Source: Pseudomonas viridiflava (lineage in GTDB: Bacteria; Pseudomonadota; Gammaproteobacteria; Pseudomonadales; Pseudomonadaceae). Taken from it: a stretch of DNA of 64,000 nucleotides. A program made the position numbers and the translations under genes. The notes beneath the pieces were generated by a model, which was not told where the DNA came from, did not search any database, and worked only from the letters and a program-made list of their open reading frames with translations. The DNA is taken from contig UVIF01000004.1 of the NCBI GenBank assembly GCA_900596015.1, positions 62,001-126,000 of the forward strand. The letters run 5' to 3'. The stretch's first letter is position 1. Every line of letters starts with the position of its first letter. Of the stretch, positions 19,753-29,088 are shown one piece after another.

Positions 19753-20676
19753 TTAGCGCTTGTGAGTCATGGCGCGGCGTTCGAATTCGACGATGCGCTG
19801 GCGGTAGTGCTCGATGGTCTGCGCGGTCAGTACGCTGCGCTGATCGTCCTTCAATTCGCCGTCCAGTTCATGGGCCAGCTTGCGCGCTGCGGCCACCATG
19901 ACATCGAAGGCTTGCTTGGGATGACGCGGGCCGGGCAGACCGAGAAAAAAGCTCACGGCACGGGTGCTGAAATGGTCGATATCGTCCAGATCGAAGATAC
20001 CTGGCTTGACCGCATTGGCCATGGAGAACAGCACTTCGCCATTGCCGGCCATGCTTTCGTGACGATGGAAAATGTCCATTTCACCGAAGCGCAGGCCGCT
20101 TTCCAGGATGTTCTGCAGCAACGCAGGGCCGCGGAAGCCGCTCTCGCTGCGCGAGATGACGCTGATCACCAGCACCTCTTCAACCGGTGGCAGATCTTTC
20201 TCTACAGCCGGTGCACCCGTGCTGGAGAAACCCTTGCCGTCGCTGGCGAAATCGTCGTGGGCGTCACGCGCCGCTTTCATCGCAGGCTGCGGTTTGGCCG
20301 GCTTGGGCTCGCGTGCAGGTTTGGGCGGCCGGGCCTCGCGAGGCTCCTTGATCTCGTCTGGCTCTACGGCCAGGTTCAAATCGGCGTGATCGGCCGACGG
20401 CTCGCGTTTGGCGCGCTGAGCACCACCGTCGCGCTGTGCGCTCATGGACGGCAGGTCATGCTCATCCAGTTGCGGCTCCTTGTGAGCATCGAGCACCCGA
20501 GGCGGCCCAAGCACTTCGGCGCCGGTGTCTTCCTCGGGAAGGTTGGTGATGTTGCGATCCAGGCGAAACTTGATCTTGCCCTTGCCGCCACGCATCCGGC
20601 GCCAGCCGTCGAAAAGAATGCCGGCAATGACAATGATGCCGATGAGGATCAGCCACTCGCGCAGACCGATTTCCAT
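19753..20676 (-). CDS. zipA: Cell division protein ZipA
   Basis: The protein is 307 aa. It has a short periplasmic tail, one N-terminal membrane helix (residues of about 5-24, [17 protein letters not shown]), a basic stretch, a charged and proline-rich linker, and a C-terminal FtsZ-binding domain containing [20 protein letters not shown]. It tethers FtsZ to the inner membrane at the divisome. The start at 20676 gives the standard membrane anchor; an upstream ATG at 20745 would add a second non-conserved hydrophobic stretch. It lies 192 bases after smc on the same strand. Confidence 0.94.
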   Translation of the reverse strand: MEIGLREWLILIGIIVIAGILFDGWRRMRGGKGKIKFRLDRNITNLPEEDTGAEVLGPPRVLDAHKEPQLDEHDLPSMSAQRDGGAQRAKREPSADHADLNLAVEPDEIKEPREARPPKPAREPKPAKPQPAMKAARDAHDDFASDGKGFSSTGAPAVEKDLPPVEEVLVISVISRSESGFRGPALLQNILESGLRFGEMDIFHRHESMAGNGEVLFSMANAVKPGIFDLDDIDHFSTRAVSFFLGLPGPRHPKQAFDVMVAAARKLAHELDGELKDDQRSVLTAQTIEHYRQRIVEFERRAMTHKR

Positions 20677-20868
20677 GTAATCCCGTGCCTCTATAAAAAT
20701 GATGAAAAATAAAGGGTGTGAACCCTCTTTAAGACGTGGCGCCAACTGTATGTTCTGACAGGCGTTTTCCCACGCGTAAACAAGACTTTGGTAAAACTAG
20801 CACGACCAGAAACAACTTTACACCGTCTGTCGCATTTGGCTCGATTTTAACGCCATGATAAGGGTTTT

Positions 20869-23800
20869 TCAGGCCTCGACCATGGCCAATGCCTCTTCCA
20901 CGTCCACGGCCACCAGTCGCGAGCAACCGGGTTCGTGCATGGTCACCCCCATCAACTGATCGGCCATTTCCATGGCGATCTTGTTATGGGTGATGTAGAT
21001 GAACTGCACCGTCTGCGACATCTCTTTCACCAACCGTGCGTAACGACCGACGTTGGCGTCGTCCAGCGGCGCATCGACTTCGTCGAGCATGCAGAACGGC
21101 GCGGGATTCAGTTTGAAGATGGCAAAAACCAGGGCCAATGCGGTCAAGGCTTTCTCGCCACCGGAGAGCAAATGAATGGTGCTGTTCTTCTTGCCGGGCG
21201 GGCGCGCCATGATCGTTACCCCTGTATCGAGTAAATCTTCGCCCGTCAGTTCCAGATAAGCACTGCCACCACCGAAAACTTTTGGAAAAAGTGCCTGCAA
21301 ACCGGCATTGATCTGGTCGAAGGTGTCCTTGAAGCGGCTGCGGGTTTCCTTGTCGATCTTGCGGATGACGTTTTCCAGCGTGTCCAGCGCTTCGGCCAGG
21401 TCGGCGTTTTGCGCGTCCAGATAGCGCTTGCGCTCGGATTGCTGCTGGTATTCGTCGATGGCCGCAAGGTTGATGGCGCCCAGACGCTGGATCCGCCCGT
21501 CGATACGTTGCAGTTCTTCTTCGGCCTCCTGCTCGCTGGCCAGCACGTCGAGGGTGGCCAGTACGCCGTGCAAGTCGTAGCCGTCAGCGTGCAATTGCTC
21601 CTGCAGGGTCTTGCGCCGCACGCTGAGCCCCTGCCACTCAAGGCGGTGCTGTTCCAGCTGGCCGCGCAACAGCTGGCTCTGCTGCTCGGCCTGGGTGCGA
21701 CGTTTTTCGACCTCGCGCAGCTCGCGATCGGCATCGTCCAGCGCCAGCCGTGCGTGGCGCATTTCTTCGTCGACCGCCATGCGTTGCTCGAGCAGACCTT
21801 CGAGGTCCAGACGCAGTTCTTCGAGCGGGGCCTCGCCCTCCTCCAGGCCCAGGCTCAACTGTTCGCGTTTCTCGCCCAAACGCTCGGCCTGCAATTGCAG
21901 GCGTTCGAGCGCCTGGCCAGTGGAGTCGTGCTGGGCACGCAGCGAACCCAGACGGACCGCCAACTGGTGCGCGCGATCCTTGTGCTGGCGGGCGTCCTGG
22001 CGAATGCGCTCCAGGCCTTCGCGCAGGCTGTCGCGCTGGGCCATGAGCTGTTCGCGCTGTTCGGTGTCGGTGGCCATGGCGTCGAGCGCGTCCTGCAACT
22101 GCAAGCGCGACTCACCGAGCTGCTCGTGTTCCAGGGCGCGCTGCTCGGCCAACTCATCCAGTTCTTCGTCGAGGCGACGGCGACGCAGCGCCAACTGCTC
22201 GGCCTTGGCGCGGCTGGCCGAAAGCCTGGCCTTGAGTTCGCCCTGCTGGCGGTTTTCTTCCTGGATGCGGCGGCGCAGTTGGTCGCGCAGCTGTTCCTGG
22301 GCATCCTGCTGTTCACGGCAGGCCGCAAGCTGTTCCTGCAGTTGCGCCAGGGTCGCTTCGCGCGACTCGACGTCCAACTGCAGGGCCTGCAGCTCCTGCC
22401 CACGGGCCAGAACCCCACGGCTGGCGTCGTTGCCGCGGCTGACGCGCAGAAAGTGCCGACCCAGCCAATAGCCGTCCTGGCTGACCAGGCTTTCACCGGT
22501 GGCCAGTTGGCTGCGCAGGGCCAGCGCGGTGTCGAGATCGGCGACCGTTCGCACCCCAGCGAGCCAGGGGCTCAGGTCGACCTGGCTGTGGACCTTGTGC
22601 AGCAGGCTGTCTGGCAAGGCTACGGCGCCCGCAGCCGCACTGATCAGGCGCAGTTCGCCCTGGTCGAAGCCGGCCAGGTCGAGGCCCTGCAGATCATCGA
22701 CCAGCACCGCCTGGAGATCGGCACCCAGCACGGTTTCCACCGCCAGCTCCCAGCCGGGCTCGACGCGCAGCCCTTCGGCCAGACGCGGATGGCGGGCCAG
22801 CCCTTGCTGCTCCAGCCACTGCACGGTGCCGGTGCCCGGGTCCAACGCGGCCTGCTGCAGGGCTTCGAGGGAGGCCAGACGGCCGTTGAGCCGCTGCAGC
22901 TCGCCCTGGGCCTGCTGCTGGGCCTGGGTCGCCTGTTGCAGTTGCTGCCGGGTCGCTTCCAGTTGTTCGACGTGGTGCTGTTCCTCGGCGCTCGACTGCT
23001 CGACGAGCATTTCGCTGCTGGCCAGCTGTTCAGCAAATTCCAGGATGGCGGCGTCTTCCGGGTCGGCCGCCAGCAGTTCGCGCTCTTCGCTGTGCCGCCG
23101 CTGCCGCTCGGCCAGGCGCTGCATCGACAGTTCCAGCTGGGCGATGCGCGCCTGCTGGACTTCGGCCTGACGTCGCGGTTCGGCGGAGCGCGTATTGAAC
23201 CGGTCCCACTGCTCCTGCCAACCCTGCATGCCGGATTCCGCGTCTTCCAGGGCGGCCGCGGCTTCCTCGGCGGCGGCGCTGCTGATCGCCTGCTCGGGCT
23301 CGAGCATGTCCAGCTCTTCGCCCAGGGTCGCCAGCAGAGTCTGGTCGTGGCCCAGGTGCGATTCGGTTTCCAGGCGAGCGCGCTCGGCTTCCTTGAAATC
23401 GTCCTGCAGTTGGCGCAGGCGCTGCTGGCCATGCTGAATGTTCTGCTCGACCCGGGCGATGTCACCGCCCACGGAGTAGAAGCGCGCCTGCACGGTATTG
23501 AAACGCTCGGACAGCTCGTGATGGCCATCGCGCAGGCGCTCGATGCTGGCATCGGCGTTGCGCTGTTCCGCCACCAACGCTTCGAAGGCCACTTCCTGAT
23601 CGGCGATGACCGCCTCGCGCTGACCCACCTGCTCGTTCAAGGTCTGCCAGCGCAGGGCCGACAGCTGCGCCTTGAGCTGGCGTTCCTCGGCTTTGTACTG
23701 CTGGTATTTCTCAGCCGCCTGGGCCTGGCGGTGCAGGCGTTCGAGCTGGCGTTCCAGCTCTTCACGCAGGTCGGTCAGGCGCGCCAGGTTCTCGTGGGTA

Positions 23801-24357
23801 CGGCGAATGCGACTTTCGGTCTCGCGGCGGCGCTCCTTGTACTTAGAGATGCCGGCGGCTTCCTCGATGAAGTTGCGCAGGTCTTCGGGCTTGGCCTCGA
23901 TCAGCTTGGAGATCATGCCCTGCTCGATGATCGAGTAGCTGCGCGGGCCCAGGCCGGTGCCGAGGAAAATGTCGGTGATGTCGCGGCGCCGGCACTTGGT
24001 GCCGTTCAGGTAGTAGGTGTTCTGGCTTTCGCGGGTGACCTTGCGCCGGATCGAGATTTCCGCGTAGGCCGCGTACTCGCCCACCAGCGTGCTGTCGCTG
24101 TTGTCGAACACCAGTTCGATGCTGGCCTGGCTGACCGGCTTGCGGCTGGTGGAGCCGTTGAAGATGACGTCGGTCATCGACTCGCCGCGCAGGTTCTTCG
24201 CCGAGCTTTCGCCCATGACCCAGCGCACGGCGTCGATGATGTTGGACTTGCCACAACCGTTGGGCCCGACGACGGCAGCCATGTTGCTGGGGAAGTTGAC
24301 TGTGGTCGGGTCGACGAACGACTTGAACCCGGCCAGGCGAATGCACTTGAGGCGCAT
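20869..24357 (-). CDS. smc: Chromosome partition protein Smc
   Basis: The protein is 1162 aa. The N-terminal ATPase half has Walker A GPNGCGKSN near residue 32. Two long Glu/Arg/Gln-rich coiled coils flank a hinge at about 510-660, and the C-terminal half has LSGGEKALTALALVFA and Walker B FCMLDEVDAPLDD. It acts with ScpA/ScpB in chromosome compaction and segregation. Length is typical of Pseudomonas Smc. The gene starts 2 bases after the stop of the GntR regulator gene, so the two may share transcripts. Confidence 0.96.
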   Translation of the reverse strand: MRLKCIRLAGFKSFVDPTTVNFPSNMAAVVGPNGCGKSNIIDAVRWVMGESSAKNLRGESMTDVIFNGSTSRKPVSQASIELVFDNSDSTLVGEYAAYAEISIRRKVTRESQNTYYLNGTKCRRRDITDIFLGTGLGPRSYSIIEQGMISKLIEAKPEDLRNFIEEAAGISKYKERRRETESRIRRTHENLARLTDLREELERQLERLHRQAQAAEKYQQYKAEERQLKAQLSALRWQTLNEQVGQREAVIADQEVAFEALVAEQRNADASIERLRDGHHELSERFNTVQARFYSVGGDIARVEQNIQHGQQRLRQLQDDFKEAERARLETESHLGHDQTLLATLGEELDMLEPEQAISSAAAEEAAAALEDAESGMQGWQEQWDRFNTRSAEPRRQAEVQQARIAQLELSMQRLAERQRRHSEERELLAADPEDAAILEFAEQLASSEMLVEQSSAEEQHHVEQLEATRQQLQQATQAQQQAQGELQRLNGRLASLEALQQAALDPGTGTVQWLEQQGLARHPRLAEGLRVEPGWELAVETVLGADLQAVLVDDLQGLDLAGFDQGELRLISAAAGAVALPDSLLHKVHSQVDLSPWLAGVRTVADLDTALALRSQLATGESLVSQDGYWLGRHFLRVSRGNDASRGVLARGQELQALQLDVESREATLAQLQEQLAACREQQDAQEQLRDQLRRRIQEENRQQGELKARLSASRAKAEQLALRRRRLDEELDELAEQRALEHEQLGESRLQLQDALDAMATDTEQREQLMAQRDSLREGLERIRQDARQHKDRAHQLAVRLGSLRAQHDSTGQALERLQLQAERLGEKREQLSLGLEEGEAPLEELRLDLEGLLEQRMAVDEEMRHARLALDDADRELREVEKRRTQAEQQSQLLRGQLEQHRLEWQGLSVRRKTLQEQLHADGYDLHGVLATLDVLASEQEAEEELQRIDGRIQRLGAINLAAIDEYQQQSERKRYLDAQNADLAEALDTLENVIRKIDKETRSRFKDTFDQINAGLQALFPKVFGGGSAYLELTGEDLLDTGVTIMARPPGKKNSTIHLLSGGEKALTALALVFAIFKLNPAPFCMLDEVDAPLDDANVGRYARLVKEMSQTVQFIYITHNKIAMEMADQLMGVTMHEPGCSRLVAVDVEEALAMVEA

Positions 24358-24359
24358 GC

Positions 24360-25019
24360 TCAGCGCGCCGCCAGGGCGCTGAGCACCAGTTCACAACTGC
24401 GCTGGCAGTATTCGCCGAGGACGTTGCGGATGAGTTGCGGATCGCGCGCGGAAACCGCCTGCAGCAGCCGCCCGAACAACGCCAGGTATTCGCTCATCGA
24501 GGCCTTGCGCTGCTCCAGGGCCAGGTAGTAAGTACGGTTCATGGCCGGCTGGAGGTTCTCGATGGTTTCTTGCAGGTACGGGTTGTTGGCGAACGGATAG
24601 GCGGCGCGCATGACGTTGAAGCTGTCCTCGACGAAGGCGTTGATGTCCTGGCGCTCGTAGCTGGTCTGCAGGCGTTGCTGGATGACCAGGAACGGTGCGA
24701 GATCGGCCTCGGTCTGCCAGCGCTGGGCCACGGCGTCGCCGAGCATGATGTACATCTCGCCCATCAGGGCGCACAGGCTGCGCACCTTGTGCTCGGTCAG
24801 CTCGCTGACCTGGGCGCCGCGCCGCGGCAGGATCTCGACCAGGTGGCGGCGCTCGAGAATCAACAGGGCTTCGCGCACCGAGCCGCGGCTGACGTTCAGC
24901 GCCTGGGTGACCTTGAGTTCCTGAATGCGCTCGGCCGGCTTGAGCTCACCGCTGATGATGCGCTCGGCCAGATGATGGGCAATTTGCTCGGCGAGGCTGT
25001 CCGGCGCCTTGAACGTCAT
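24360..25019 (-). CDS. GntR-family (FadR-type) transcriptional regulator
   Basis: The protein is 219 aa. An N-terminal winged HTH (residues of about 8-72, with VSRGSVREALLILERRHLVE) is followed by an all-helical FCD effector domain. It is divergent from xdhABC-guaD and is probably their regulator, responding to a purine intermediate; this is inferred from position only. The start at 25019 has AAGGAAACCC directly upstream. The longer upstream frame has no conserved content. Its stop is 2 bases from smc, tying a catabolic regulator to a housekeeping gene. Confidence 0.88.
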   Translation of the reverse strand: MTFKAPDSLAEQIAHHLAERIISGELKPAERIQELKVTQALNVSRGSVREALLILERRHLVEILPRRGAQVSELTEHKVRSLCALMGEMYIMLGDAVAQRWQTEADLAPFLVIQQRLQTSYERQDINAFVEDSFNVMRAAYPFANNPYLQETIENLQPAMNRTYYLALEQRKASMSEYLALFGRLLQAVSARDPQLIRNVLGEYCQRSCELVLSALAAR

Positions 25020-25105
25020 GGGTTTCCTTCGACAATCGGTAATCGGCAAGCTGTGATCAAAGCATGCGGCGCAGTGTACTCCAATTGAACGGCAAAGGCG
25101 GCAGT

Positions 25106-25120
25106 TGGCACGGATGTGGC
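25106..25120 (+). promoter_or_regulatory. Candidate sigma-54 promoter for xdhA
   Basis: TGGCACG-GATG-TGGC matches the -24/-12 consensus TGGCACG-N4-TTGC at all defined positions but one, with the essential GG and GC dinucleotides correctly spaced. It points toward xdhA and would start near 25132. Purine use as a nitrogen source under RpoN/NtrC control is plausible, but no NtrC site has been identified. Confidence 0.5.
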
Positions 25121-25170
25121 TTGGCAAAAGCAGGACTGCCGGGGTGCAGGCAACAGGTTCGCGAAACTTC

Positions 25171-25186
25171 CTGACCCGCAGGTCAG
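25171..25186. promoter_or_regulatory. Palindrome CTGACC-CGCA-GGTCAG, candidate operator
   Basis: A perfect 6-bp dyad with a 4-base centre lies between the GntR gene and xdhA, and TTGACC follows at 25194-25199. The size and symmetry fit a dimeric GntR-type operator. Assignment to the adjacent regulator is inferred. Confidence 0.4.
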
Positions 25187-25265
25187 CTAATCGTTGACCC
25201 CTTCCCGGCCGCCGCATAGATTCTGCTCAAGGCAGACCCAAGAATCAGGTGTCGTGAGGCCATCC

Positions 25266-26720
25266 GTGATCCAGTTTCTCTTGAATCAACAGCTGCATAC
25301 CGAGCATGCCCTGGACCCGAATCTGACCGTGCTCGACTACCTGCGCACCGATCTGGCGCGGCCAGGCACCAAAGAGGGGTGCGCCAGCGGCGATTGCGGT
25401 GCGTGCACGGTAGTGATCGGCGAACTGGTGGAAGACGGTGCGCAGACGCATATCCGCTATCGCAGCAGCAACGCGTGCCTGACCTTCGTCGCCAGCCTGC
25501 ACGGCAAGCAGCTGCTCAGTGTCGAGGACCTCAAGCATCAGGGCCGTCTGCACAGCGTGCAGCAGGCCATGGTCGATTGCCATGGCTCGCAGTGCGGGTT
25601 CTGCACCCCCGGTTTCGTCATGTCGCTGTTTGCCCTGCAGAAGAACCAACCCCAGGCCAGCCGCGAGCAGGCCTGCGAAGCACTGGCCGGCAACCTGTGT
25701 CGCTGCACCGGCTACCGGCCGATCCTCGACGCCGCGGCCCAGGCCTGCGGCGGACCCACCCTGCCCGATCAGTTCGACAGCCAGCAGGCGCAGACCATCG
25801 CCAGGCTGAAAACCATTGCACCGGCGCACACCGACGAACTCCACGGCGGCAACAACCGCTGCCTGGTGCCCTTGACCGTGGCCGATCTGGCCGAGCTGTA
25901 CAGCGAGCAGCCCGAAGCACGACTGCTGGCCGGCGGCACCGACCTGGCGCTGGAGGTCACCCAGGCGCACCGGGTGCTGCCGGTGATGATCTACGTGGGC
26001 CACGTAGCCGAGATGAAGCGCATCGAAACGCTCGAAGACCGCCTGGAGATCGGCGCGGCCACGCCGCTGACCGACTGCTATCAGGCACTGGCGAACGAGT
26101 ACGCGGATTTTGGCCACCTGCTGCACCGCTTCGCTTCGTTGCAGATCCGCAACCAGGCCACCCTGGGCGGCAACATCGGCAATGCGTCGCCGATTGGTGA
26201 CACCCCGCCGCTGCTGCTGGCCTTGGGCGCACAGGTGGTACTGCGCAAAGGCTCGCGCAGCCGCACCCTGTCCCTGCAGGACTATTTCATCGACTACCGC
26301 ATCACCGCTCGCGAAGACGGCGAGTTCATCGAGAAAGTCATCGTGCCGCGCGCCGACCCGAGGCGGGCTTTTCGCGCCTACAAGGTGTCGAAACGCCTGG
26401 ACGATGACATTTCCGCAGTCTGTGCGGCATTCGACCTGGTGATCGAAGACGGTGTGGTACGCGAGGTGCGCGCAGCCTTTGGCGGCATGGCGGCGATTCC
26501 CAAGCGCGCTGCGGCCTGCGAATCGGCGCTGCTCGGCAAGCCCTGGAACAAGGCCAGCGTCGAGGCCGCCTGCGCCGCCCTGGCCGAGGACTTCACGCCG
26601 CTGTCGGATTTTCGTGCGAGCAAGCAGTACCGCCTGCTGACCGCGCAGAACCTGCTGCGCAAATGCTTCATCGAGTTGCAGTCGCCGCACATTCAAACGC
26701 GGGTGAGCGCCCATGTCTGA
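25266..26720 (+). CDS. xdhA: Xanthine dehydrogenase small subunit (FeS/FAD)
   Basis: The protein is 484 aa. It has an N-terminal 2Fe-2S ferredoxin domain (CASGDCGAC), a second 2Fe-2S helical domain (CGFCTPG, CRCTGY), then an FAD-binding domain (LLAGGTDLALEV, TLGGNIGNASPIGD). It carries electrons from the molybdenum subunit to NAD. The GTG at 266 of this kilobase (25266) is preferred because GAGG lies 6 bases before it and it yields the family start (M)IQFLLNQQL; a TTG at 25194 would add 24 atypical residues. It overlaps xdhB by 8 bases. Confidence 0.94.
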   Translation: MIQFLLNQQLHTEHALDPNLTVLDYLRTDLARPGTKEGCASGDCGACTVVIGELVEDGAQTHIRYRSSNACLTFVASLHGKQLLSVEDLKHQGRLHSVQQAMVDCHGSQCGFCTPGFVMSLFALQKNQPQASREQACEALAGNLCRCTGYRPILDAAAQACGGPTLPDQFDSQQAQTIARLKTIAPAHTDELHGGNNRCLVPLTVADLAELYSEQPEARLLAGGTDLALEVTQAHRVLPVMIYVGHVAEMKRIETLEDRLEIGAATPLTDCYQALANEYADFGHLLHRFASLQIRNQATLGGNIGNASPIGDTPPLLLALGAQVVLRKGSRSRTLSLQDYFIDYRITAREDGEFIEKVIVPRADPRRAFRAYKVSKRLDDDISAVCAAFDLVIEDGVVREVRAAFGGMAAIPKRAAACESALLGKPWNKASVEAACAALAEDFTPLSDFRASKQYRLLTAQNLLRKCFIELQSPHIQTRVSAHV

Positions 26721-29088
26721 GCATCCAGCGCCCGACAGCCAGGCACGTATGGCTGAACTGTTCGCCCAGGGCCTGACCACCGGCGTTGGCCGGGGCGTCA
26801 AGCATGACAGCGCCGACAAGCACGTCAGCGGTGAGGCGGTGTACATCGACGACCGCCTGGAATTCCCCAACCAGTTGCACGTGTATGCCCGGCTTTCCGA
26901 CCGTGCCCATGCGCGCATCGTGCGCATCGATACGTCCGCCTGCTACAACATCCCCGGTGTGCGCCTGGCGATCACTCACGAGGACATTCCCGGCCTCAAG
27001 GACATCGGCCCGCTGCTGCCGGGCGACCCGCTGCTGGCGATCGACAAGGTCGAGTTCGTCGGCCAGCCGGTGCTGGCGGTGGCGGCGCGCGATCTGGACA
27101 GTGCCCGCCGCGGGGCGATGGCCGCCGTGATCGAGTACGAAGATCTGCCGCCGGTGCTGGATGTGGTGGAGGCGCTGCGGCAGAAGCATTTCGTGCTCGA
27201 CAGCCATACCCACCAGCGCGGCGATTCGGCGACCGCCCTGGCCAGCGCCACCCATCGCCTGCAGGGCAGCCTGCACATCGGTGGCCAGGAGCATTTCTAC
27301 CTGGAGACGCAGATCAGCTCGGTGATGCCCACCGAGGACGGCGGGATGATCGTCTACTGCTCGACGCAGAACCCCACCGAGGTGCAGAAGCTGGTGGCCG
27401 AAGTGCTGGGCGTGTCGATGAGCCAGGTGGTGGTGGACATGCGCCGCATGGGTGGCGGCTTCGGCGGCAAGGAAACCCAGGCGGCCAGCCCGGCCTGCCT
27501 GTGCGCGGTGGTGGCGCATCTGACCGGGCAGCCGACCAAGATGCGCCTGCCGCGGGTCGAGGACATGCTCATGACCGGCAAGCGCCACCCCTTCTACATC
27601 GAGTACGACGTCGGTTTCGACGACAGCGGGCGCCTGCACGGGATCAACCTGGAACTGGCCGGCAACTGCGGCTACTCACCCGACCTGTCGGCGTCGATCG
27701 TCGACCGGGCGATGTTCCATGCCGACAACGCCTATTACCTGGGCGACGCGACGATCAATGGCCACCGCTGCAAGACCCACACCGCGTCGAATACCGCCTA
27801 CCGTGGCTTCGGCGGGCCCCAGGGCATGGTCGCCATCGAGGAAGTGATGGACCGCATCGCCCGCCATCTGGCCCTCGACCCGCTGGGGGTGCGCAAGGCC
27901 AACTACTACGGCAAGACCGAGCGCAACGTCACCCATTACTATCAGACGGTGGAGCACAACCTGCTCGAAGAGATCACCGCCGAGCTCGAGGCCAGTTGCG
28001 ATTATGGCCAGCGCCGCGAGGCGATTCGTGCGTTCAATGCCGACAGCCCGGTATTGAAGAAAGGCCTGGCGCTGACCCCGGTGAAGTTCGGAATCTCGTT
28101 CACCGCCAGCTTCCTCAACCAGGCCGGGGCGCTGATCCATATCTACACCGACGGCAGCATTCACCTGAACCACGGCGGCACCGAGATGGGCCAGGGCTTG
28201 AACGTCAAGGTCGCGCAGGTGGTGGCCGAGGTGTTCCAGGTCGACATCGCGCGCATCCAGATCACCGCGACCAATACCGACAAGGTGCCCAATACCTCGC
28301 CCACGGCGGCTTCCAGCGGTGCCGACCTCAACGGCAAGGCGGCGCAGAACGCGGCGCTGATCCTCAAGCAGCGGCTGGTCGAGTTCGCCGCCCGGCACTA
28401 TCGGGTGAGTGAAGAAGACGTGGCGTTCAGCAACGGCCACGTGCGCGTACGCGACCAGTTGTTGACCTTCCAGAGCCTGGTGCAGCAGGCGTGGATGGGC
28501 CAGGTGTCGCTGTCCAGCACGGGTTACTACAAGACGCCGAAAATCCACTACGACCGCAGCCTGGCGCGTGGCCGACCGTTCTACTATTTCGCCTACGGCG
28601 CGGCGTGCTGCGAAGTGCTGATCGACACGCTGACCGGCGAGTACAAGCTGTTGCGCACCGATATCCTGCATGACGTTGGCGCCTCGTTGAACCTGGCCAT
28701 CGACCTCGGCCAGGTGGAAGGCGGCTTCCTGCAAGGAGTGGGCTGGCTGACCTGCGAAGAACTGGTGTGGAGTGACCAGGGCAAGCTGCTGACCAGCGGG
28801 CCGGCCTCGTACAAGATCCCGGCGGTGGCCGACATGCCGCAGGATCTGCGCGTGCACCTGGTGGAGAACCGCAAGAACCCGGAGGACACGGTGTTCCATT
28901 CCAAGGCCGTGGGCGAGCCGCCGTTCATGTTGGGAATCGCCGCCTGGTGCGCGATCAAGGACGCCGTGGCAAGCCTGGGTGATTACCGTCTGCAACCGAA
29001 CATCGACGCCCCCGCCACCCCGGAACGGGTGCTCTGGGGCTGCGAGCAGATGCGCCAGGCCACAGAGGGGAGCACGGACCATGACTGA
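26713..29088 (+). CDS. xdhB: Xanthine dehydrogenase large subunit (molybdopterin)
   Basis: The protein is 791 aa and is a molybdopterin-binding subunit. Hallmarks include GGGFGGKETQ, TAYRGFGGPQG, the NHGGTEMGQGLNVK loop and the late active-site segment with KAVGEPP containing the catalytic Glu. It oxidises hypoxanthine and xanthine to urate. It overlaps xdhA by 8 bases and xdhC by 8 bases, indicating translational coupling. Length matches bacterial two-subunit XDH enzymes. Confidence 0.95.
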   Translation: MSEHPAPDSQARMAELFAQGLTTGVGRGVKHDSADKHVSGEAVYIDDRLEFPNQLHVYARLSDRAHARIVRIDTSACYNIPGVRLAITHEDIPGLKDIGPLLPGDPLLAIDKVEFVGQPVLAVAARDLDSARRGAMAAVIEYEDLPPVLDVVEALRQKHFVLDSHTHQRGDSATALASATHRLQGSLHIGGQEHFYLETQISSVMPTEDGGMIVYCSTQNPTEVQKLVAEVLGVSMSQVVVDMRRMGGGFGGKETQAASPACLCAVVAHLTGQPTKMRLPRVEDMLMTGKRHPFYIEYDVGFDDSGRLHGINLELAGNCGYSPDLSASIVDRAMFHADNAYYLGDATINGHRCKTHTASNTAYRGFGGPQGMVAIEEVMDRIARHLALDPLGVRKANYYGKTERNVTHYYQTVEHNLLEEITAELEASCDYGQRREAIRAFNADSPVLKKGLALTPVKFGISFTASFLNQAGALIHIYTDGSIHLNHGGTEMGQGLNVKVAQVVAEVFQVDIARIQITATNTDKVPNTSPTAASSGADLNGKAAQNAALILKQRLVEFAARHYRVSEEDVAFSNGHVRVRDQLLTFQSLVQQAWMGQVSLSSTGYYKTPKIHYDRSLARGRPFYYFAYGAACCEVLIDTLTGEYKLLRTDILHDVGASLNLAIDLGQVEGGFLQGVGWLTCEELVWSDQGKLLTSGPASYKIPAVADMPQDLRVHLVENRKNPEDTVFHSKAVGEPPFMLGIAAWCAIKDAVASLGDYRLQPNIDAPATPERVLWGCEQMRQATEGSTDHD

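Noticed and set aside
21409..24528. Open frame of 1039 codons opposite smc
   Set aside because: It is an antisense shadow of the high-GC smc gene. Its content is Leu/Gln-rich with no recognisable domain, while the smc frame has full Walker and signature motifs.
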